Source of the DNA: Usitatibacter rugosus | GTDB taxonomy: Bacteria > Pseudomonadota > Gammaproteobacteria > Burkholderiales > Usitatibacteraceae | Length of the DNA stretch: 64,000 nt | NCBI RefSeq assembly: GCF_013003965.1 | Contig: NZ_CP053069.1 | Coordinates: 3,503,419-3,567,418, forward strand | Direction: 5' to 3' | Part shown: one piece after another, positions 44,350 to 52,678 of the stretch | Layout: every line of letters begins with the position of its first letter | Position numbering within the stretch: position 1 is the first letter of the stretch | Translations under genes and position numbers: made by a program | The notes under the pieces: generated by a model | The model's database searches: none | The model's input: the letters and a program-made list of their open reading frames with translations, nothing else | Told to the model about the DNA's origin: nothing

Positions 44350-45423
44350 ATGACCAAGTTGCGCACCGGCCAAGCGCCGCCGTTTCCGATCCCGCGCAAG
44401 GAATTCACCGTGCGCTTCCACCAGTCCTACGCGGATCCTGCGTTCGCCGCGGAGGCGGAGGCGATCGCGCGCCTCGAGGCCATCGCGTGGGATGCGTACA
44501 AGGAGGGACGCAAGGCGCCCGTCACGGTGAAGGCCGGCAAGGCTTTCCACGACCCTTCGTACGACATGTCCGTGGAGTGGCTGGAGGCGCGGGACCGGAT
44601 TCGCGCCGCGGAGAAGCGGCACGGCTCGAAGCGCGGGCGCTCGCGGGTCCTGGTGGTGTGCGGCTCGTCGCGCAACGACGGAACGTGCCCCGGTGAGATG
44701 TCGAAGACGTTCCGGCTCGCGAAGGTCATCGAACGCACGCTTTCCACCGCGCGGGTGGAGGTGGATCTTCTCGACCTGAGCCGCCTCACGTCCGATTTCG
44801 GCCGCCGCATCTATCCCTGCAAGGCGTGTGTTTCCACCGCGCAGCCCCTCTGCCACTGGCCGTGCAGCTGCTACCCCAACCACTCGCTGAACCAGGTCGG
44901 CGACTGGATGAACGAGATCTACGAGCGCTGGGCCTCGGCGCACGGCGTCATCCTCTGCACGCCGGTCAACTGGTACCACGCGTCCTCGTCGATGAAGCTG
45001 ATGATCGACAGGCTCGTCTGCGCGGACGGCGGCAACCCGGACCCCACCCTCACGCAGGGAAAGGACCCGAAGCTCGCGAAGAAAGTGGAGCTCGCCGGCT
45101 GGGACTATCCCAAGCACCTCGCCGGCCGCGCCTACGGCCTCGTGATCCACGGCGACGTGGCCGGGACCGACGACACGCGCAAGGCCCTCGGCGACTGGCT
45201 CGACTGGATGGGCCTCATCGATGCCGGCGCCCAGGCCAAGCTCGACCGCTACATCGGCTACTACGAGCCGTACGCCACGAGCCACGACGCGTTGGACCGC
45301 GACAAGGCGATGCAGGAGGAGGCTCGTAATGTCGCGCGGGCCGTTGCGCGCGCCGTCGCCGACATTCGCGCCGGCCGCCTCAAGGCGCCCGACCGCAACC
45401 TCGAACGCCCGCGTCCGAAATGA
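44350..45423 (+). CDS. Flavodoxin-fold NAD(P)H-dependent oxidoreductase with N-terminal extension and Cys cluster
   Basis: A 357-residue protein, ATG 44350 right after GGAGG. Residues 1-95 are an extension of unknown function, rich in charged residues. From about 98 comes a flavodoxin/FMN-reductase fold (VLVVCGSSRNDGTCPGEMSKT; LCTPVNWYHASSSMKLMIDRLVC). Five cysteines cluster at residues 157, 160, 168, 172 and 174, where simple FMN reductases usually have two or three; this may bind a metal or Fe-S cluster. The end (AMQEEARNVARAVARAVADIRAG) is a helix. It is probably cytoplasmic. Its TGA lies in palindromic element C. Confidence 0.8.
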   Translation: MTKLRTGQAPPFPIPRKEFTVRFHQSYADPAFAAEAEAIARLEAIAWDAYKEGRKAPVTVKAGKAFHDPSYDMSVEWLEARDRIRAAEKRHGSKRGRSRVLVVCGSSRNDGTCPGEMSKTFRLAKVIERTLSTARVEVDLLDLSRLTSDFGRRIYPCKACVSTAQPLCHWPCSCYPNHSLNQVGDWMNEIYERWASAHGVILCTPVNWYHASSSMKLMIDRLVCADGGNPDPTLTQGKDPKLAKKVELAGWDYPKHLAGRAYGLVIHGDVAGTDDTRKALGDWLDWMGLIDAGAQAKLDRYIGYYEPYATSHDALDRDKAMQEEARNVARAVARAVADIRAGRLKAPDRNLERPRPK

Positions 45424-45483
45424 ATGGGGTCAGACTCCATTTAGCTTCGTCGCCTGGAGCTAAATGGAGTCTGACCCCATTCA
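45421..45483. repeat. GGGGTCAGAC palindromic element, copy C (perfect 26-bp stem)
   Basis: Arms 45421-45446 and 45458-45483 are perfectly complementary over 26 bp with an 11-nt loop. The inner stem (TCCATTTAGCT) differs from copies A, B, D and E. The first three bases are the TGA of the upstream oxidoreductase gene; the TAA of the convergent ChaA gene is one base beyond the other end. Confidence 0.95.
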
Positions 45484-45484
45484 T

Positions 45485-46567
45485 TTACGGAACGACGGTC
45501 GTGAACAGGTAGACCGCGAAGAGCACGAGGTGGACCACGCCCTGCAGGATGGTGGTGCGTCCGGTGCTGAACGAGATGGTCGCGAGGAAGAGCGAGAGCA
45601 GGAGCAGCACGGTGGCCTTGGAATCGAGGCCTAGGGCGAGCGTCCACCCGGAGGATAGCGAGAGCACCGCGACCGTTGGAATGGTGAGGCCGATGCTCGC
45701 GAGCGCCGAGCCGAGCGCGAGGTTCAAGCTGTTCTGGAGGCGATTGGCTCGGGCCGCGCGCGCCGCCGCCAGCCCTTCCGGCAAGAGGACCACGGCCGCG
45801 ATGATGATGCCCAGCAGCGCCTGGGGCGCGCCCGCCCGCGTGAGCGCGACCTCCATCGGCCCGGCGAGGGATTTCGCCAGCAGCACGACGGCCACCAGGC
45901 ACGCGAGCAGCAGCACGAAGCTCAGCCACGCGGCCTGGGTGGTGGGCGGGTCCGCGTGCTCATCCTCGTCCACGCTGCCGTCGGCCTTCCTCGGCAGGAA
46001 GTAGTCGCGGTGCCGCACGGTCTGGACGAGGACGAACGTGCCGTACAGCACCAGCGTCACGAGCGCGATGAACGCGAGCTGCGAGCGGCTGTAGAACGGG
46101 CCGGGCGTGGTCTCGGTGTAGTTGGGCAGCACCATCGTGAGGATGGCGATCGCCGCGAGCGTCACCAACGCACCGCTGGCCCCATCCAGCCGGAAGCGCT
46201 GCTCGCCGTGCTTGAGTCCGCCCACCAGCATGCAGATGCCGACCATGCCGGTGAGGATGATCATCACCGCGGCGAAGACCGTATCGCGTGCCAGGGTGGC
46301 CGGGCCGCCCGCGAGCATCAGCGAGACGATGAGCGCCACCTCGATCACCGTGACCGCGATCGCGAGCACCAGCGTCCCGTAAGGCTCGCCCACCTTGTGC
46401 GCGACGACCTCGGCGTGGTGCACCGCCGCGAGCACGCTGCCGATGAGGCCCACGGCGAGCAGCCCGATGTACGCGCCGCCCCAGCCGAGCAGCGTGCCGC
46501 CGAGCAGCAGCCACCCCACGATCGGCGCGGCGATCGTCCAGAGCGGGAGCTTGGAGGCGTTGGTCAT
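45485..46567 (-). CDS. chaA: ChaA-type calcium(sodium)/proton antiporter
   Basis: A 360-residue membrane protein with about eleven helices in two inverted halves. The paired acidic signature regions are EVALIVSLML (with ITVIEVALIV) and LLPEGLAAARAARANRLQNSLNLALGSALASIGLTIP, the CaCA-family alpha repeats. The loop KADGSVDEDEHADPP between halves is acidic. It should extrude Ca2+ or Na+ across the inner membrane. ATG 46567 overlaps the greB stop (4 nt). Confidence 0.9.
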   Translation of the reverse strand: MTNASKLPLWTIAAPIVGWLLLGGTLLGWGGAYIGLLAVGLIGSVLAAVHHAEVVAHKVGEPYGTLVLAIAVTVIEVALIVSLMLAGGPATLARDTVFAAVMIILTGMVGICMLVGGLKHGEQRFRLDGASGALVTLAAIAILTMVLPNYTETTPGPFYSRSQLAFIALVTLVLYGTFVLVQTVRHRDYFLPRKADGSVDEDEHADPPTTQAAWLSFVLLLACLVAVVLLAKSLAGPMEVALTRAGAPQALLGIIIAAVVLLPEGLAAARAARANRLQNSLNLALGSALASIGLTIPTVAVLSLSSGWTLALGLDSKATVLLLLSLFLATISFSTGRTTILQGVVHLVLFAVYLFTTVVP

Positions 46568-47169
46568 TTGGCGTTCGGCGACCAGGCGGCGAGGCTCGGC
46601 TTGAAGGGTTCGGTGAGGATGGCTTCGTACTTCACCTCGACGATCTCGAGCTCCTCGATGCCGCCGGGGGTTTGCAACGTCACCGTATCCCCCTCGCGCG
46701 CCTTGATGAGCGCCCGCGCCACCGGGGAGATCCAGCTGATGCGGCCGGAGTGCATGTCGGTCTCGTCGACGCCCACGATGCGCACCGTGTGCTCCGCGCC
46801 CTTCGCCGTGGCATACGTCACGGTCGCCCCGAAGAACACCTGGTCCGTCGCCTCGCGCGAGCCCGGGTCCACGACCTCCGCCTCCTCCAGCCGCTTGGTG
46901 AGGTGGCGGATGCGGCGGTCGATCTCGCGCAGCCGCCGCTTGCCGTACTGGTAGTCGGCGTTCTCGGAACGGTCGCCGTTCTTGGCGGCCCACGAGACGA
47001 TGTTGGTCACCTGGGGGCGCTCGGTCTTCACCAGCCACGCCACCTCGTCGCGCATGCTTTGCCAGCCGCCCGGCGTCATGTAGTTCTTGGCGCCCGCGGG
47101 AATGGGGTTCGACGTGAGCTCGAGCTCGTCGTCGTCGTTGTCGGTCTCTTTGGTGAAGGCCTTGCTCAT
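46564..47169 (-). CDS. greB: Transcription elongation factor GreB
   Basis: A 201-residue factor that rescues backtracked RNA polymerase by stimulating transcript cleavage. A coiled-coil N-terminal domain holds the tip acidic residues in NGDRSENADYQYGKRRLREIDRRIRHLTKRLEEAEVVDP; the C-terminal FKBP-like domain has VFFGATVTYATAKG and SWISPVARALIKAREGDTV. About 30 acidic residues precede the domain, more than in E. coli GreB (158 aa). The strong YQYGKRRLREIDRRI favours GreB over GreA. Confidence 0.93.
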   Translation of the reverse strand: MSKAFTKETDNDDDELELTSNPIPAGAKNYMTPGGWQSMRDEVAWLVKTERPQVTNIVSWAAKNGDRSENADYQYGKRRLREIDRRIRHLTKRLEEAEVVDPGSREATDQVFFGATVTYATAKGAEHTVRIVGVDETDMHSGRISWISPVARALIKAREGDTVTLQTPGGIEELEIVEVKYEAILTEPFKPSLAAWSPNAK

Positions 47170-47170
47170 G

Positions 47171-47770
47171 TCACTTGAGACCCGTGACGAAGGAACGAAT
47201 TCCCCCGAGCAGCATTTCCACCGCGATCGCCGTGAGGATGAGGCCGGCCAGCCGCTCGATGGCAATGACCGCCTTCTCGCCCAGCACCACGCGGATCTTC
47301 TCGGCGAAGACCAGGATCACGGTCACGATCGCCATGGTCACCGTGATCGCCGCGGCCCACATGCCGATGCGGGACGGATCGCGCGTGGCCATGAGCATCA
47401 CGGTGGCCAGCGCCGACGGGCCGGCGATGAACGGCACCGCGAGCGGGACGATGAACGGCTCGCCCTTGGCCACATCGCCCCAGATGCCCTCGGGGCTGCC
47501 GAAGACCATGCGGATGGAGATGAGGAAGAGGATCACGCCGCCCGCGATCGAAAGCGAGGCTTCCGAGAGGTGCATGACCTGCAGGAACGTGTGCCCGCCG
47601 AACATGAACACGAGCAGGATCACGAACGCGATGAGGCACTCGCGAAGGATCACCCAACGGCGGCGCTCCGGGGCGCAGCCCGCCACCAGCGCCGGCACGA
47701 GGGGCACGTTGCCCCACGGGTCGGTCACCAGGAGCAGCAGGACGACGGCGGAGACGAATTCGGTGGGCAT
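47171..47770 (-). CDS. MarC-family inner-membrane protein
   Basis: A 199-residue protein with six helices and typical MarC segments: LLLVTDPWGNVPLVPALVAG near the N-terminus (DP-x-GN motif), the AVPFIAGPSALATVMLMAT loop and IERLAGLILTAIAVEMLLGGIRSF at the end. No transport substrate is established; the old link to multiple antibiotic resistance was withdrawn. It lies one base upstream of greB on the same strand and diverges from the EamA gene. Confidence 0.92.
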   Translation of the reverse strand: MPTEFVSAVVLLLLVTDPWGNVPLVPALVAGCAPERRRWVILRECLIAFVILLVFMFGGHTFLQVMHLSEASLSIAGGVILFLISIRMVFGSPEGIWGDVAKGEPFIVPLAVPFIAGPSALATVMLMATRDPSRIGMWAAAITVTMAIVTVILVFAEKIRVVLGEKAVIAIERLAGLILTAIAVEMLLGGIRSFVTGLK

Positions 47771-47824
47771 GATGAAATCTTACAGCAGGGCGTCTGGGGC
47801 CCCCGCCGTTTAGAATCGCGATTG

Positions 47825-48724
47825 ATGTCCACGCCCTCCACCCCCGCCGCAGCCGATTCCAGCCGCGAACAGACCCTTGCCTTCGTCGGCCTGCTGGCCG
47901 GCGGATGCTCGATCGCCTTCGCGCCGATCCTGGTGCGGCTCGCCGACACCGGCCCGGTCGCGAGTGCCTTCTGGCGCTGCGCGCTGGCCACGCCCTTGCT
48001 CTGGGCTTGGGTGTTCTTCCGGACGCGCGATGCCCGCGAGGCGCGCGTGCCGCCGCTGGCCCTCGCCGGTGCCGGTTTGTTCTTCGCCGCCGACCTCGGC
48101 GTGTGGCACTTCTCGATCCTCTTCACGTCGGTCGCCAACTCGACGCTACTGGCGAATCTCGCGCCGATCTTCGTGACGCTCGCGGGGTGGCTGCTGTGGA
48201 AGCAGAAGGTGACGCGCACGTTCCTCGTCGGCATGACGCTCGCGATCGCGGGGATGTTCGTTCTGGTCGGGCCCAACTTTGCCGTTGGGGGTACGCGGTT
48301 GCTGGGGGATGCGCTGGGTGCACTGACCGGCGCGTTCTATGCGGGCTACATGCTCTCGATCAAGGCCGCCCGCGATGCCGGAGCCTCCACGGCGCGGTTG
48401 ATGGCGTGGAGCACGACGATCACCGCACTCGTGCTGCTTCCGATCGCGCTGATCGCGCCGCAGCCGTTCTGGCCCGCGTCTTCATCGGGCTGGCTGGTGC
48501 TCGTGGGGTTGGCCGTCGTTACGCAGATCCTCGGCCAGGGGCTGATCGCCTATGCGTTCGCCCACCTTCCGGCGTCGCTCTCCTCGGTGAGCCTGCTGAT
48601 CCAGCCCGTGATGGCGGCGATCTTCGCGTGGCTCCTCTTCGCCGAGGCGATCGGGCCGCTGCAGTTCATCGGCGGTGCCATCGTGCTCGCCGGAATCTAC
48701 CTGTCGAAGCGAGGTAGCGTGTAG
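47825..48724 (+). CDS. EamA/RhaT-family drug/metabolite transporter
   Basis: A 299-residue inner-membrane protein with ten helices as two EamA repeats (about 20-150 and 165-295). Signatures: VRLADTGPVASAFWRCALATPLLW, NSTLLANLAPIFVTLAGWLLWKQKVTR, and SLLIQPVMAAIFAWLLFAEAIGPLQFIGGAIVLAGIYLSKR. The substrate is unknown. TAGAAT (47811-47816) could be its -10. It is followed by a truncated dRS3-like repeat and palindromic element D. Confidence 0.9.
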   Translation: MSTPSTPAAADSSREQTLAFVGLLAGGCSIAFAPILVRLADTGPVASAFWRCALATPLLWAWVFFRTRDAREARVPPLALAGAGLFFAADLGVWHFSILFTSVANSTLLANLAPIFVTLAGWLLWKQKVTRTFLVGMTLAIAGMFVLVGPNFAVGGTRLLGDALGALTGAFYAGYMLSIKAARDAGASTARLMAWSTTITALVLLPIALIAPQPFWPASSSGWLVLVGLAVVTQILGQGLIAYAFAHLPASLSSVSLLIQPVMAAIFAWLLFAEAIGPLQFIGGAIVLAGIYLSKRGSV

Positions 48725-48725
48725 T

Positions 48726-48745
48726 CGTCACTCCCGCGAAGGCGG
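48726..48745. repeat. Truncated dRS3-like repeat abutting element D
   Basis: CGTCACTCCCGCGAAGGCGG matches the first third of the 57-bp dRS3-like unit (36200, 63313), then stops exactly where the GTCAGAC palindrome begins. This looks like an insertion of one repeat family into the other, with the far side lost or eroded to GCGGGGACGACG (48809-48820). Confidence 0.6.
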
Positions 48746-48808
48746 TGAATAAAGGGGTCAGACCACTTTATTGTCCCGAACAATAAAGTGGTCTGACCCC
48801 TTTATTCA
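48746..48808. repeat. GGGGTCAGAC palindromic element, copy D (perfect 29-bp stem)
   Basis: Arms 48746-48774 and 48780-48808 are perfectly complementary over 29 bp with a 5-nt loop (CCCGA). The inner stem reads CACTTTATTGT. It separates the convergent EamA and dehydrogenase genes; the dehydrogenase stop is 13 nt beyond it. Confidence 0.95.
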
Positions 48809-48821
48809 GCGGGGACGACGA

Positions 48822-49886
48822 TCACCGGGCGAGCTCCTCGCACAGCGCAGCCGTGAAGGCCTTCGTGCCAAGCCGGCCGCCGAGGTCCGCGGTACGGCGG
48901 GCGGGATCCCGAAGCAGCGTGTCGATCGCCGTCTCGATGGCCTGGTGTGCGTCGAGGAAAGCTTCGCGCTTGTGCCGGATGCCGAGCCACTCGAGAAGCA
49001 TCGCCGCGGAGAGGATCAGCGACGTCGGGTTCGCCTTGTCCTGCCCCGCGATGTCGGGCGCCGAGCCGTGGCTCGCCTGCGCCATGCAGTGGTCCACGCC
49101 GGCGTTGATCGAGCCCGCGAGGCCGAGGCTGCCGGAGAGCTCCGCGGCCTCGTCGGAGAGGATGTCGCCGAACATGTTGGTGGTGACGATCACGTCGTAG
49201 CGAGCGGCGTCGCGCACCAGCAGCGCCGCCATCGAATCGACCAGCTGCTCCTCGTAGGCGATGCCCGGATTCGCCGCCGCGACCTTGCGCACCTCGGCGA
49301 GGAAGAGCCCGTCGGACACGCGCATCACGTTCTGCTTGTGCACGGCCGTCACCTTGCGGCGGCGCTTCTCGGCGAGGGCGAAAGCGCTCTTCGCGATGCG
49401 CTCCGATGCCTTGGCCGTCACCTTGCGGATCGCGAGCGCCGTATCGGGCGTCGGCATGAACTCGCCCGGGCCTGAATGCATGTTGCGGTCCGCGTAGAAG
49501 CCCTCGGTGTTCTCGCGCACGATCACGAGGTCCATGGGCGTGCGACCCCAATGCTGCATGCCTTCGCGGGAGCGACTCGGACGGACGTTGGCGAAGAGGT
49601 CGAGCTGGATGCGAAGCGCGCCGGAGGGATTCACGCCGCCCTGCGCCTTGGGCGGATAGTCCTGGTGCGACACGGGGCCGAGCACGATGCCGCCAGCGCC
49701 CCGGCAGGCCTCGAGCACTTCCGGTGGAAACGTCGTGCCGACGCTCTTCAGCGTGACCAGGCCCACATCGCGGCTCTCGAACGCCAGGCCGAGCGCGAAC
49801 TTGCGGCTGGCCGCCTCCAGCACGGAGACGGTGGCCGAGACGATCTCCGGCCCGATGCCATCGCCCGGAATGACGACGATCTTCAT
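48822..49886 (-). CDS. Isocitrate/isopropylmalate-family beta-decarboxylating dehydrogenase
   Basis: A 354-residue NAD(P)-dependent oxidative decarboxylase of 2-hydroxy acids. Signatures: VIPGDGIGPEIVSATVSVLEAA, the substrate-contact loop VRENTEGFYADRNM, KQNVMRVSDGLF, and the Mg site in NMFGDILSDEAAELSGSLGLAGSIN. The standard IPMDH and IDH context (leuCD, citrate cycle genes) is absent; instead a tripartite-transporter binding protein is adjacent. It may therefore act in tartrate, homoisocitrate or related catabolism rather than leucine synthesis. ATG 49886 begins at MKIVVIPG; the in-frame start at 49943 adds a non-conserved leader. Confidence 0.85.
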   Translation of the reverse strand: MKIVVIPGDGIGPEIVSATVSVLEAASRKFALGLAFESRDVGLVTLKSVGTTFPPEVLEACRGAGGIVLGPVSHQDYPPKAQGGVNPSGALRIQLDLFANVRPSRSREGMQHWGRTPMDLVIVRENTEGFYADRNMHSGPGEFMPTPDTALAIRKVTAKASERIAKSAFALAEKRRRKVTAVHKQNVMRVSDGLFLAEVRKVAAANPGIAYEEQLVDSMAALLVRDAARYDVIVTTNMFGDILSDEAAELSGSLGLAGSINAGVDHCMAQASHGSAPDIAGQDKANPTSLILSAAMLLEWLGIRHKREAFLDAHQAIETAIDTLLRDPARRTADLGGRLGTKAFTAALCEELAR

Positions 49887-49896
49887 GGCGCGCTCC

Positions 49897-50859
49897 TCAA
49901 TCGATCTTGATGCCGGCGGCTTGGACAACCTTCCGCCAAGCATCGAGCTCCTGCTGGATCACCGCGCCGAACTCCGCGGACGAGCCTTTCATGGCCTGTG
50001 CGCCCTCATCGACAAAACGCTTCGACAACGCCTCGCTCGCGGCACTTTCGTTGATCGCCGCATTCAGCGCGGAGACGATCTCCGGCGGCAGGCCCTTCGG
50101 TCCCACGATGCCCCACCACGTGCTCACGTCGAAATCGCGCACGCCCGATTCGATCACCGTCGGCGTCTGCGGGAAGAGCGACGATCGCGCCTTGCCCGTG
50201 GTCGCGAGCAGCCGCACGCGGTCGCCCTTCACCTGCCCCAGGATCGTCGGCACGGTCGCGAAGAACACCTGCGCCTGGCCACCGATCAAATCCGTCGTCG
50301 CCGGTCCGCTGCCCTTGTACGGAACGTGCGTCATCTTGATTCCGGTGCGCTGCACGAAGAGCTCGCCGGAGAGGTGGTTGATGCTGCCCGTGCCCGCCGA
50401 GACGTAGTTCAGCGAGTCCGGCGCCTTCTTCGCATTTTCGATCAATCCGCCGACGCTCTCGATTCCGGACTGCTTGCTCACCACGAGCAGCAACGGCCCG
50501 CGGCCCAGCATCGCGATTGGCGTGAAGTCCTTCACGACGTCGTACGGAAGCTTGCGGTCCGTGGCCGCCGCGGTCACGAACGTGGAGGTCACGAAGAGCA
50601 GCGTGTAGCCGTCGGGCTTCGCCGCTTGCACGGCCTGCGCGCCGATCGATCCGCCCGCACCGCCGCGGTTGTCGATGATGACGGGCTGCTTCAGGCGATC
50701 CCCGAGCTGCTTGCCGAGATCCCGCGCGATGGCGTCGGTGCCGCCGCCGGGGGCGAACGGAACAACGATCGTGATGGGTTTCTGCGGAAAGGGCTGTGCT
50801 TGCGCGAGGAGCGGGGCAACACAGGCGACTACTGTGGCGAGGACGGTGGCGATTCTCAT
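49897..50859 (-). CDS. Bug-family tripartite tricarboxylate transporter binding protein (TctC-like)
   Basis: A 320-residue periplasmic protein with a signal peptide (ACVAPLLAQA-Q). The Bug hallmark is FPQKPITIVVPFAPGGGTDAIARDLGKQL; also VIIDNRGGAGGSIGAQAVQAAKPDGYTLLF and THVPYKGSGPATTDLIGGQ. Bug proteins are greatly expanded in Burkholderiales-type betaproteobacteria and usually bind dicarboxylates or tricarboxylates. No tctAB permease is adjacent, as is common. It is 10 nt upstream of the dehydrogenase gene on the same strand, suggesting the pair handles the same hydroxy acid. Confidence 0.92.
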   Translation of the reverse strand: MRIATVLATVVACVAPLLAQAQPFPQKPITIVVPFAPGGGTDAIARDLGKQLGDRLKQPVIIDNRGGAGGSIGAQAVQAAKPDGYTLLFVTSTFVTAAATDRKLPYDVVKDFTPIAMLGRGPLLLVVSKQSGIESVGGLIENAKKAPDSLNYVSAGTGSINHLSGELFVQRTGIKMTHVPYKGSGPATTDLIGGQAQVFFATVPTILGQVKGDRVRLLATTGKARSSLFPQTPTVIESGVRDFDVSTWWGIVGPKGLPPEIVSALNAAINESAASEALSKRFVDEGAQAMKGSSAEFGAVIQQELDAWRKVVQAAGIKID

Positions 50860-50967
50860 GGGGTTTCCGAGCGGAGCGGGACGAGCGGGCAGGATACAAG
50901 ATCGCCGGGCGCGGCCGTCATGGCGTGCAGGTAAACTCCGGTGCAACCCGACCGCGAAAGAAATCCG

Positions 50968-52323
50968 ATGACGGGTCGCAACGTGGCACTGCTCCTCCTC
51001 GTACTGGTCGCCGCCGTGCTCGGCGTCCGGTGGTGGATGAAGCCGCTGCCGATCGGCCCCGCCAGCAGCGTTGCCGTGACTGATCTGCCCCCTCCCCACA
51101 AGCCGGCCATCGACCTCCGCGCGCCCGATACGATCGTCGATCTCGACGCGACCTTCCGCGCGCTCGACGCGCACTTCGCGGCCCACGGCATCGTGGTACG
51201 TCCACCGCTCGATGCCGCGGCGCCCGATCGCCTCGAGAAGGAGCTTCCGTGCGCGCTGCCCCCGGCGGTCCGCCGCATGTACCTGTGGCACGACGGCATC
51301 AATCCCATGATTCCCAGCTACGAGTGGCTGCCCCTGGCCAAGGTGATCGACGAATACCGCTTCATCAAGCGCATCGAACGCGAGGTTGGCATGTTGGAAT
51401 CGATGGCTTGGCCGCGCACGTTCCTGCCGATCCTGAGGTTCGACGGCCAGCAGCACATCGCCGTCGACTGCGCTTCGCCGGAGCGGGCTCCGATGTACTT
51501 CTACTTCGTCCAGGATGGCGTGCCGCGCGCCCAGTACCGTGGCCCGGGTCATTTCCTCGCCGTGACGCTGACTGCGTTTGATACCAAGGCCTTTGACGGG
51601 CGCGGGGGACACCTCGACCCGCGGCCCATGCTCGTGCGCGAAGCGTTCCAGCGGCATGCGACACCCGCCGAGCTTGCGGTGATGGAAGAGAACTGGGCCG
51701 CGTACGAGCGGTCGCTGGTGGGCCTGGAAGGCCAGGCCCTGGGCCGCCAACTCTCGAGCGGTTCGGAACAACCGGATCCGCGCGCCATACCCCTGCTGGA
51801 GCGCTATCTCGCCGATCCCGATCCGAAGGTCGTGCGCGGCGCGGCCTTTGCACTTGGCCAACTCCAGGCGGCTTCGTCGGAGCCCAAACTCGCGGGGCTG
51901 CTCACGCATGCCTCCCCTGAGGTGCGCAATTTCGCGGCAGGCGCACTTTCGAACATGGATACCCTCGCTTCCGAAGCGACCGTCGACCGGCTTCTCGCGA
52001 TGCTCGACGATCCGAACGATCTCGCGCGGCTGAGCGCGATCAACGCCTTGGGCACGTCGCGACGGCAGCGCGCCGTCGCCCCATTGCTCGAGCGCCTGCG
52101 GAAGGTACGGCCCGGGATCGAGGTCGCGATCGTGCTCGCGCTGGAGAGAATCGGCGACCGGTCTGCGTTGCCCCAGCTGCGCGCGCTCCAGGCCGACCTC
52201 GCCAAGATGGATCTCACGATTCCGAATCGCGGGGGATTCCGCGGCAGCGATCCGCCTCCGGCCTCGCGCAAGGCCGCAGTCGAGGCTGCGATCGCGAAGA
52301 TCGAGGCCGGGCCTACTTCCTGA
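50968..52323 (+). CDS. Membrane-anchored SMI1/KNR4-like plus HEAT-repeat protein
   Basis: A 451-residue protein. One N-terminal helix (NVALLLLVLVAAVLGVRWWM) anchors it. A SMI1/KNR4-like domain (about residues 65-220) has LEKELPCALPPAVRRMYLWHDGINPMIPSYEWLPLAKVI. C-terminal HEAT-like repeats (about 270-420) have LERYLADPDPKVVRGAAFALGQL, VRNFAAGALSNM, ARLSAINALGTSRRQRAVAPLLERL and ALERIGDRSALPQLRAL. SMI1/KNR4 domains often belong to toxin-immunity proteins, but here it faces the periplasm and no toxin gene is near. ATG 50968 is chosen over GTG 50941. I do not know its function. Confidence 0.75.
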   Translation: MTGRNVALLLLVLVAAVLGVRWWMKPLPIGPASSVAVTDLPPPHKPAIDLRAPDTIVDLDATFRALDAHFAAHGIVVRPPLDAAAPDRLEKELPCALPPAVRRMYLWHDGINPMIPSYEWLPLAKVIDEYRFIKRIEREVGMLESMAWPRTFLPILRFDGQQHIAVDCASPERAPMYFYFVQDGVPRAQYRGPGHFLAVTLTAFDTKAFDGRGGHLDPRPMLVREAFQRHATPAELAVMEENWAAYERSLVGLEGQALGRQLSSGSEQPDPRAIPLLERYLADPDPKVVRGAAFALGQLQAASSEPKLAGLLTHASPEVRNFAAGALSNMDTLASEATVDRLLAMLDDPNDLARLSAINALGTSRRQRAVAPLLERLRKVRPGIEVAIVLALERIGDRSALPQLRALQADLAKMDLTIPNRGGFRGSDPPPASRKAAVEAAIAKIEAGPTS

Positions 52324-52335
52324 GGAGCGCGAGCT

Positions 52336-52671
52336 TTACTTCGCGAGGCTGTCGCGCAGCTTCTTCGGGGCCTTGGCGAGGATGATCTCGTGCGACCGCG
52401 CGAGAAGCGCGCGAAGGTCCTTCTCGGAAAGCACCTTGAGGTCCTCCACGAGCACCCACTTGTGCTTCGCCATGTACGGCGCGGGGATGATCCCCTCGAG
52501 GTCGGTCAGCTCGAGGAAGCGGTTGTCGTCGACCTTGAAGCTGAAGTTCTTCGGCCCGAAGACCGCGAACATCTTGCCGCCGATCGAGTAGCAGTGGTCC
52601 TTGCCCCACTTCACGTCGTAGGTCGTGCCGGGGAGCGAGAGGCAATACTTGCGGAGTGTGGCGATGGTCAT
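52336..52671 (-). CDS. MmcQ/YjbR-family protein
   Basis: A 111-residue protein with the YjbR/CyaY-like fold: LRKYCLSLPGTTYDVKWGKDHCYSIGGKMFAVFG, FKVDDNRFLELTDLEGIIPAPYMAKHKWVLVED and LLARSHEIILAKAPKKL. It has the usual length. Members are annotated as DNA-binding by structural analogy, with little direct evidence. It lies 7 nt after the methyltransferase gene on the same strand. Confidence 0.9.
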   Translation of the reverse strand: MTIATLRKYCLSLPGTTYDVKWGKDHCYSIGGKMFAVFGPKNFSFKVDDNRFLELTDLEGIIPAPYMAKHKWVLVEDLKVLSEKDLRALLARSHEIILAKAPKKLRDSLAK

Positions 52672-52678
52672 GGGAATC

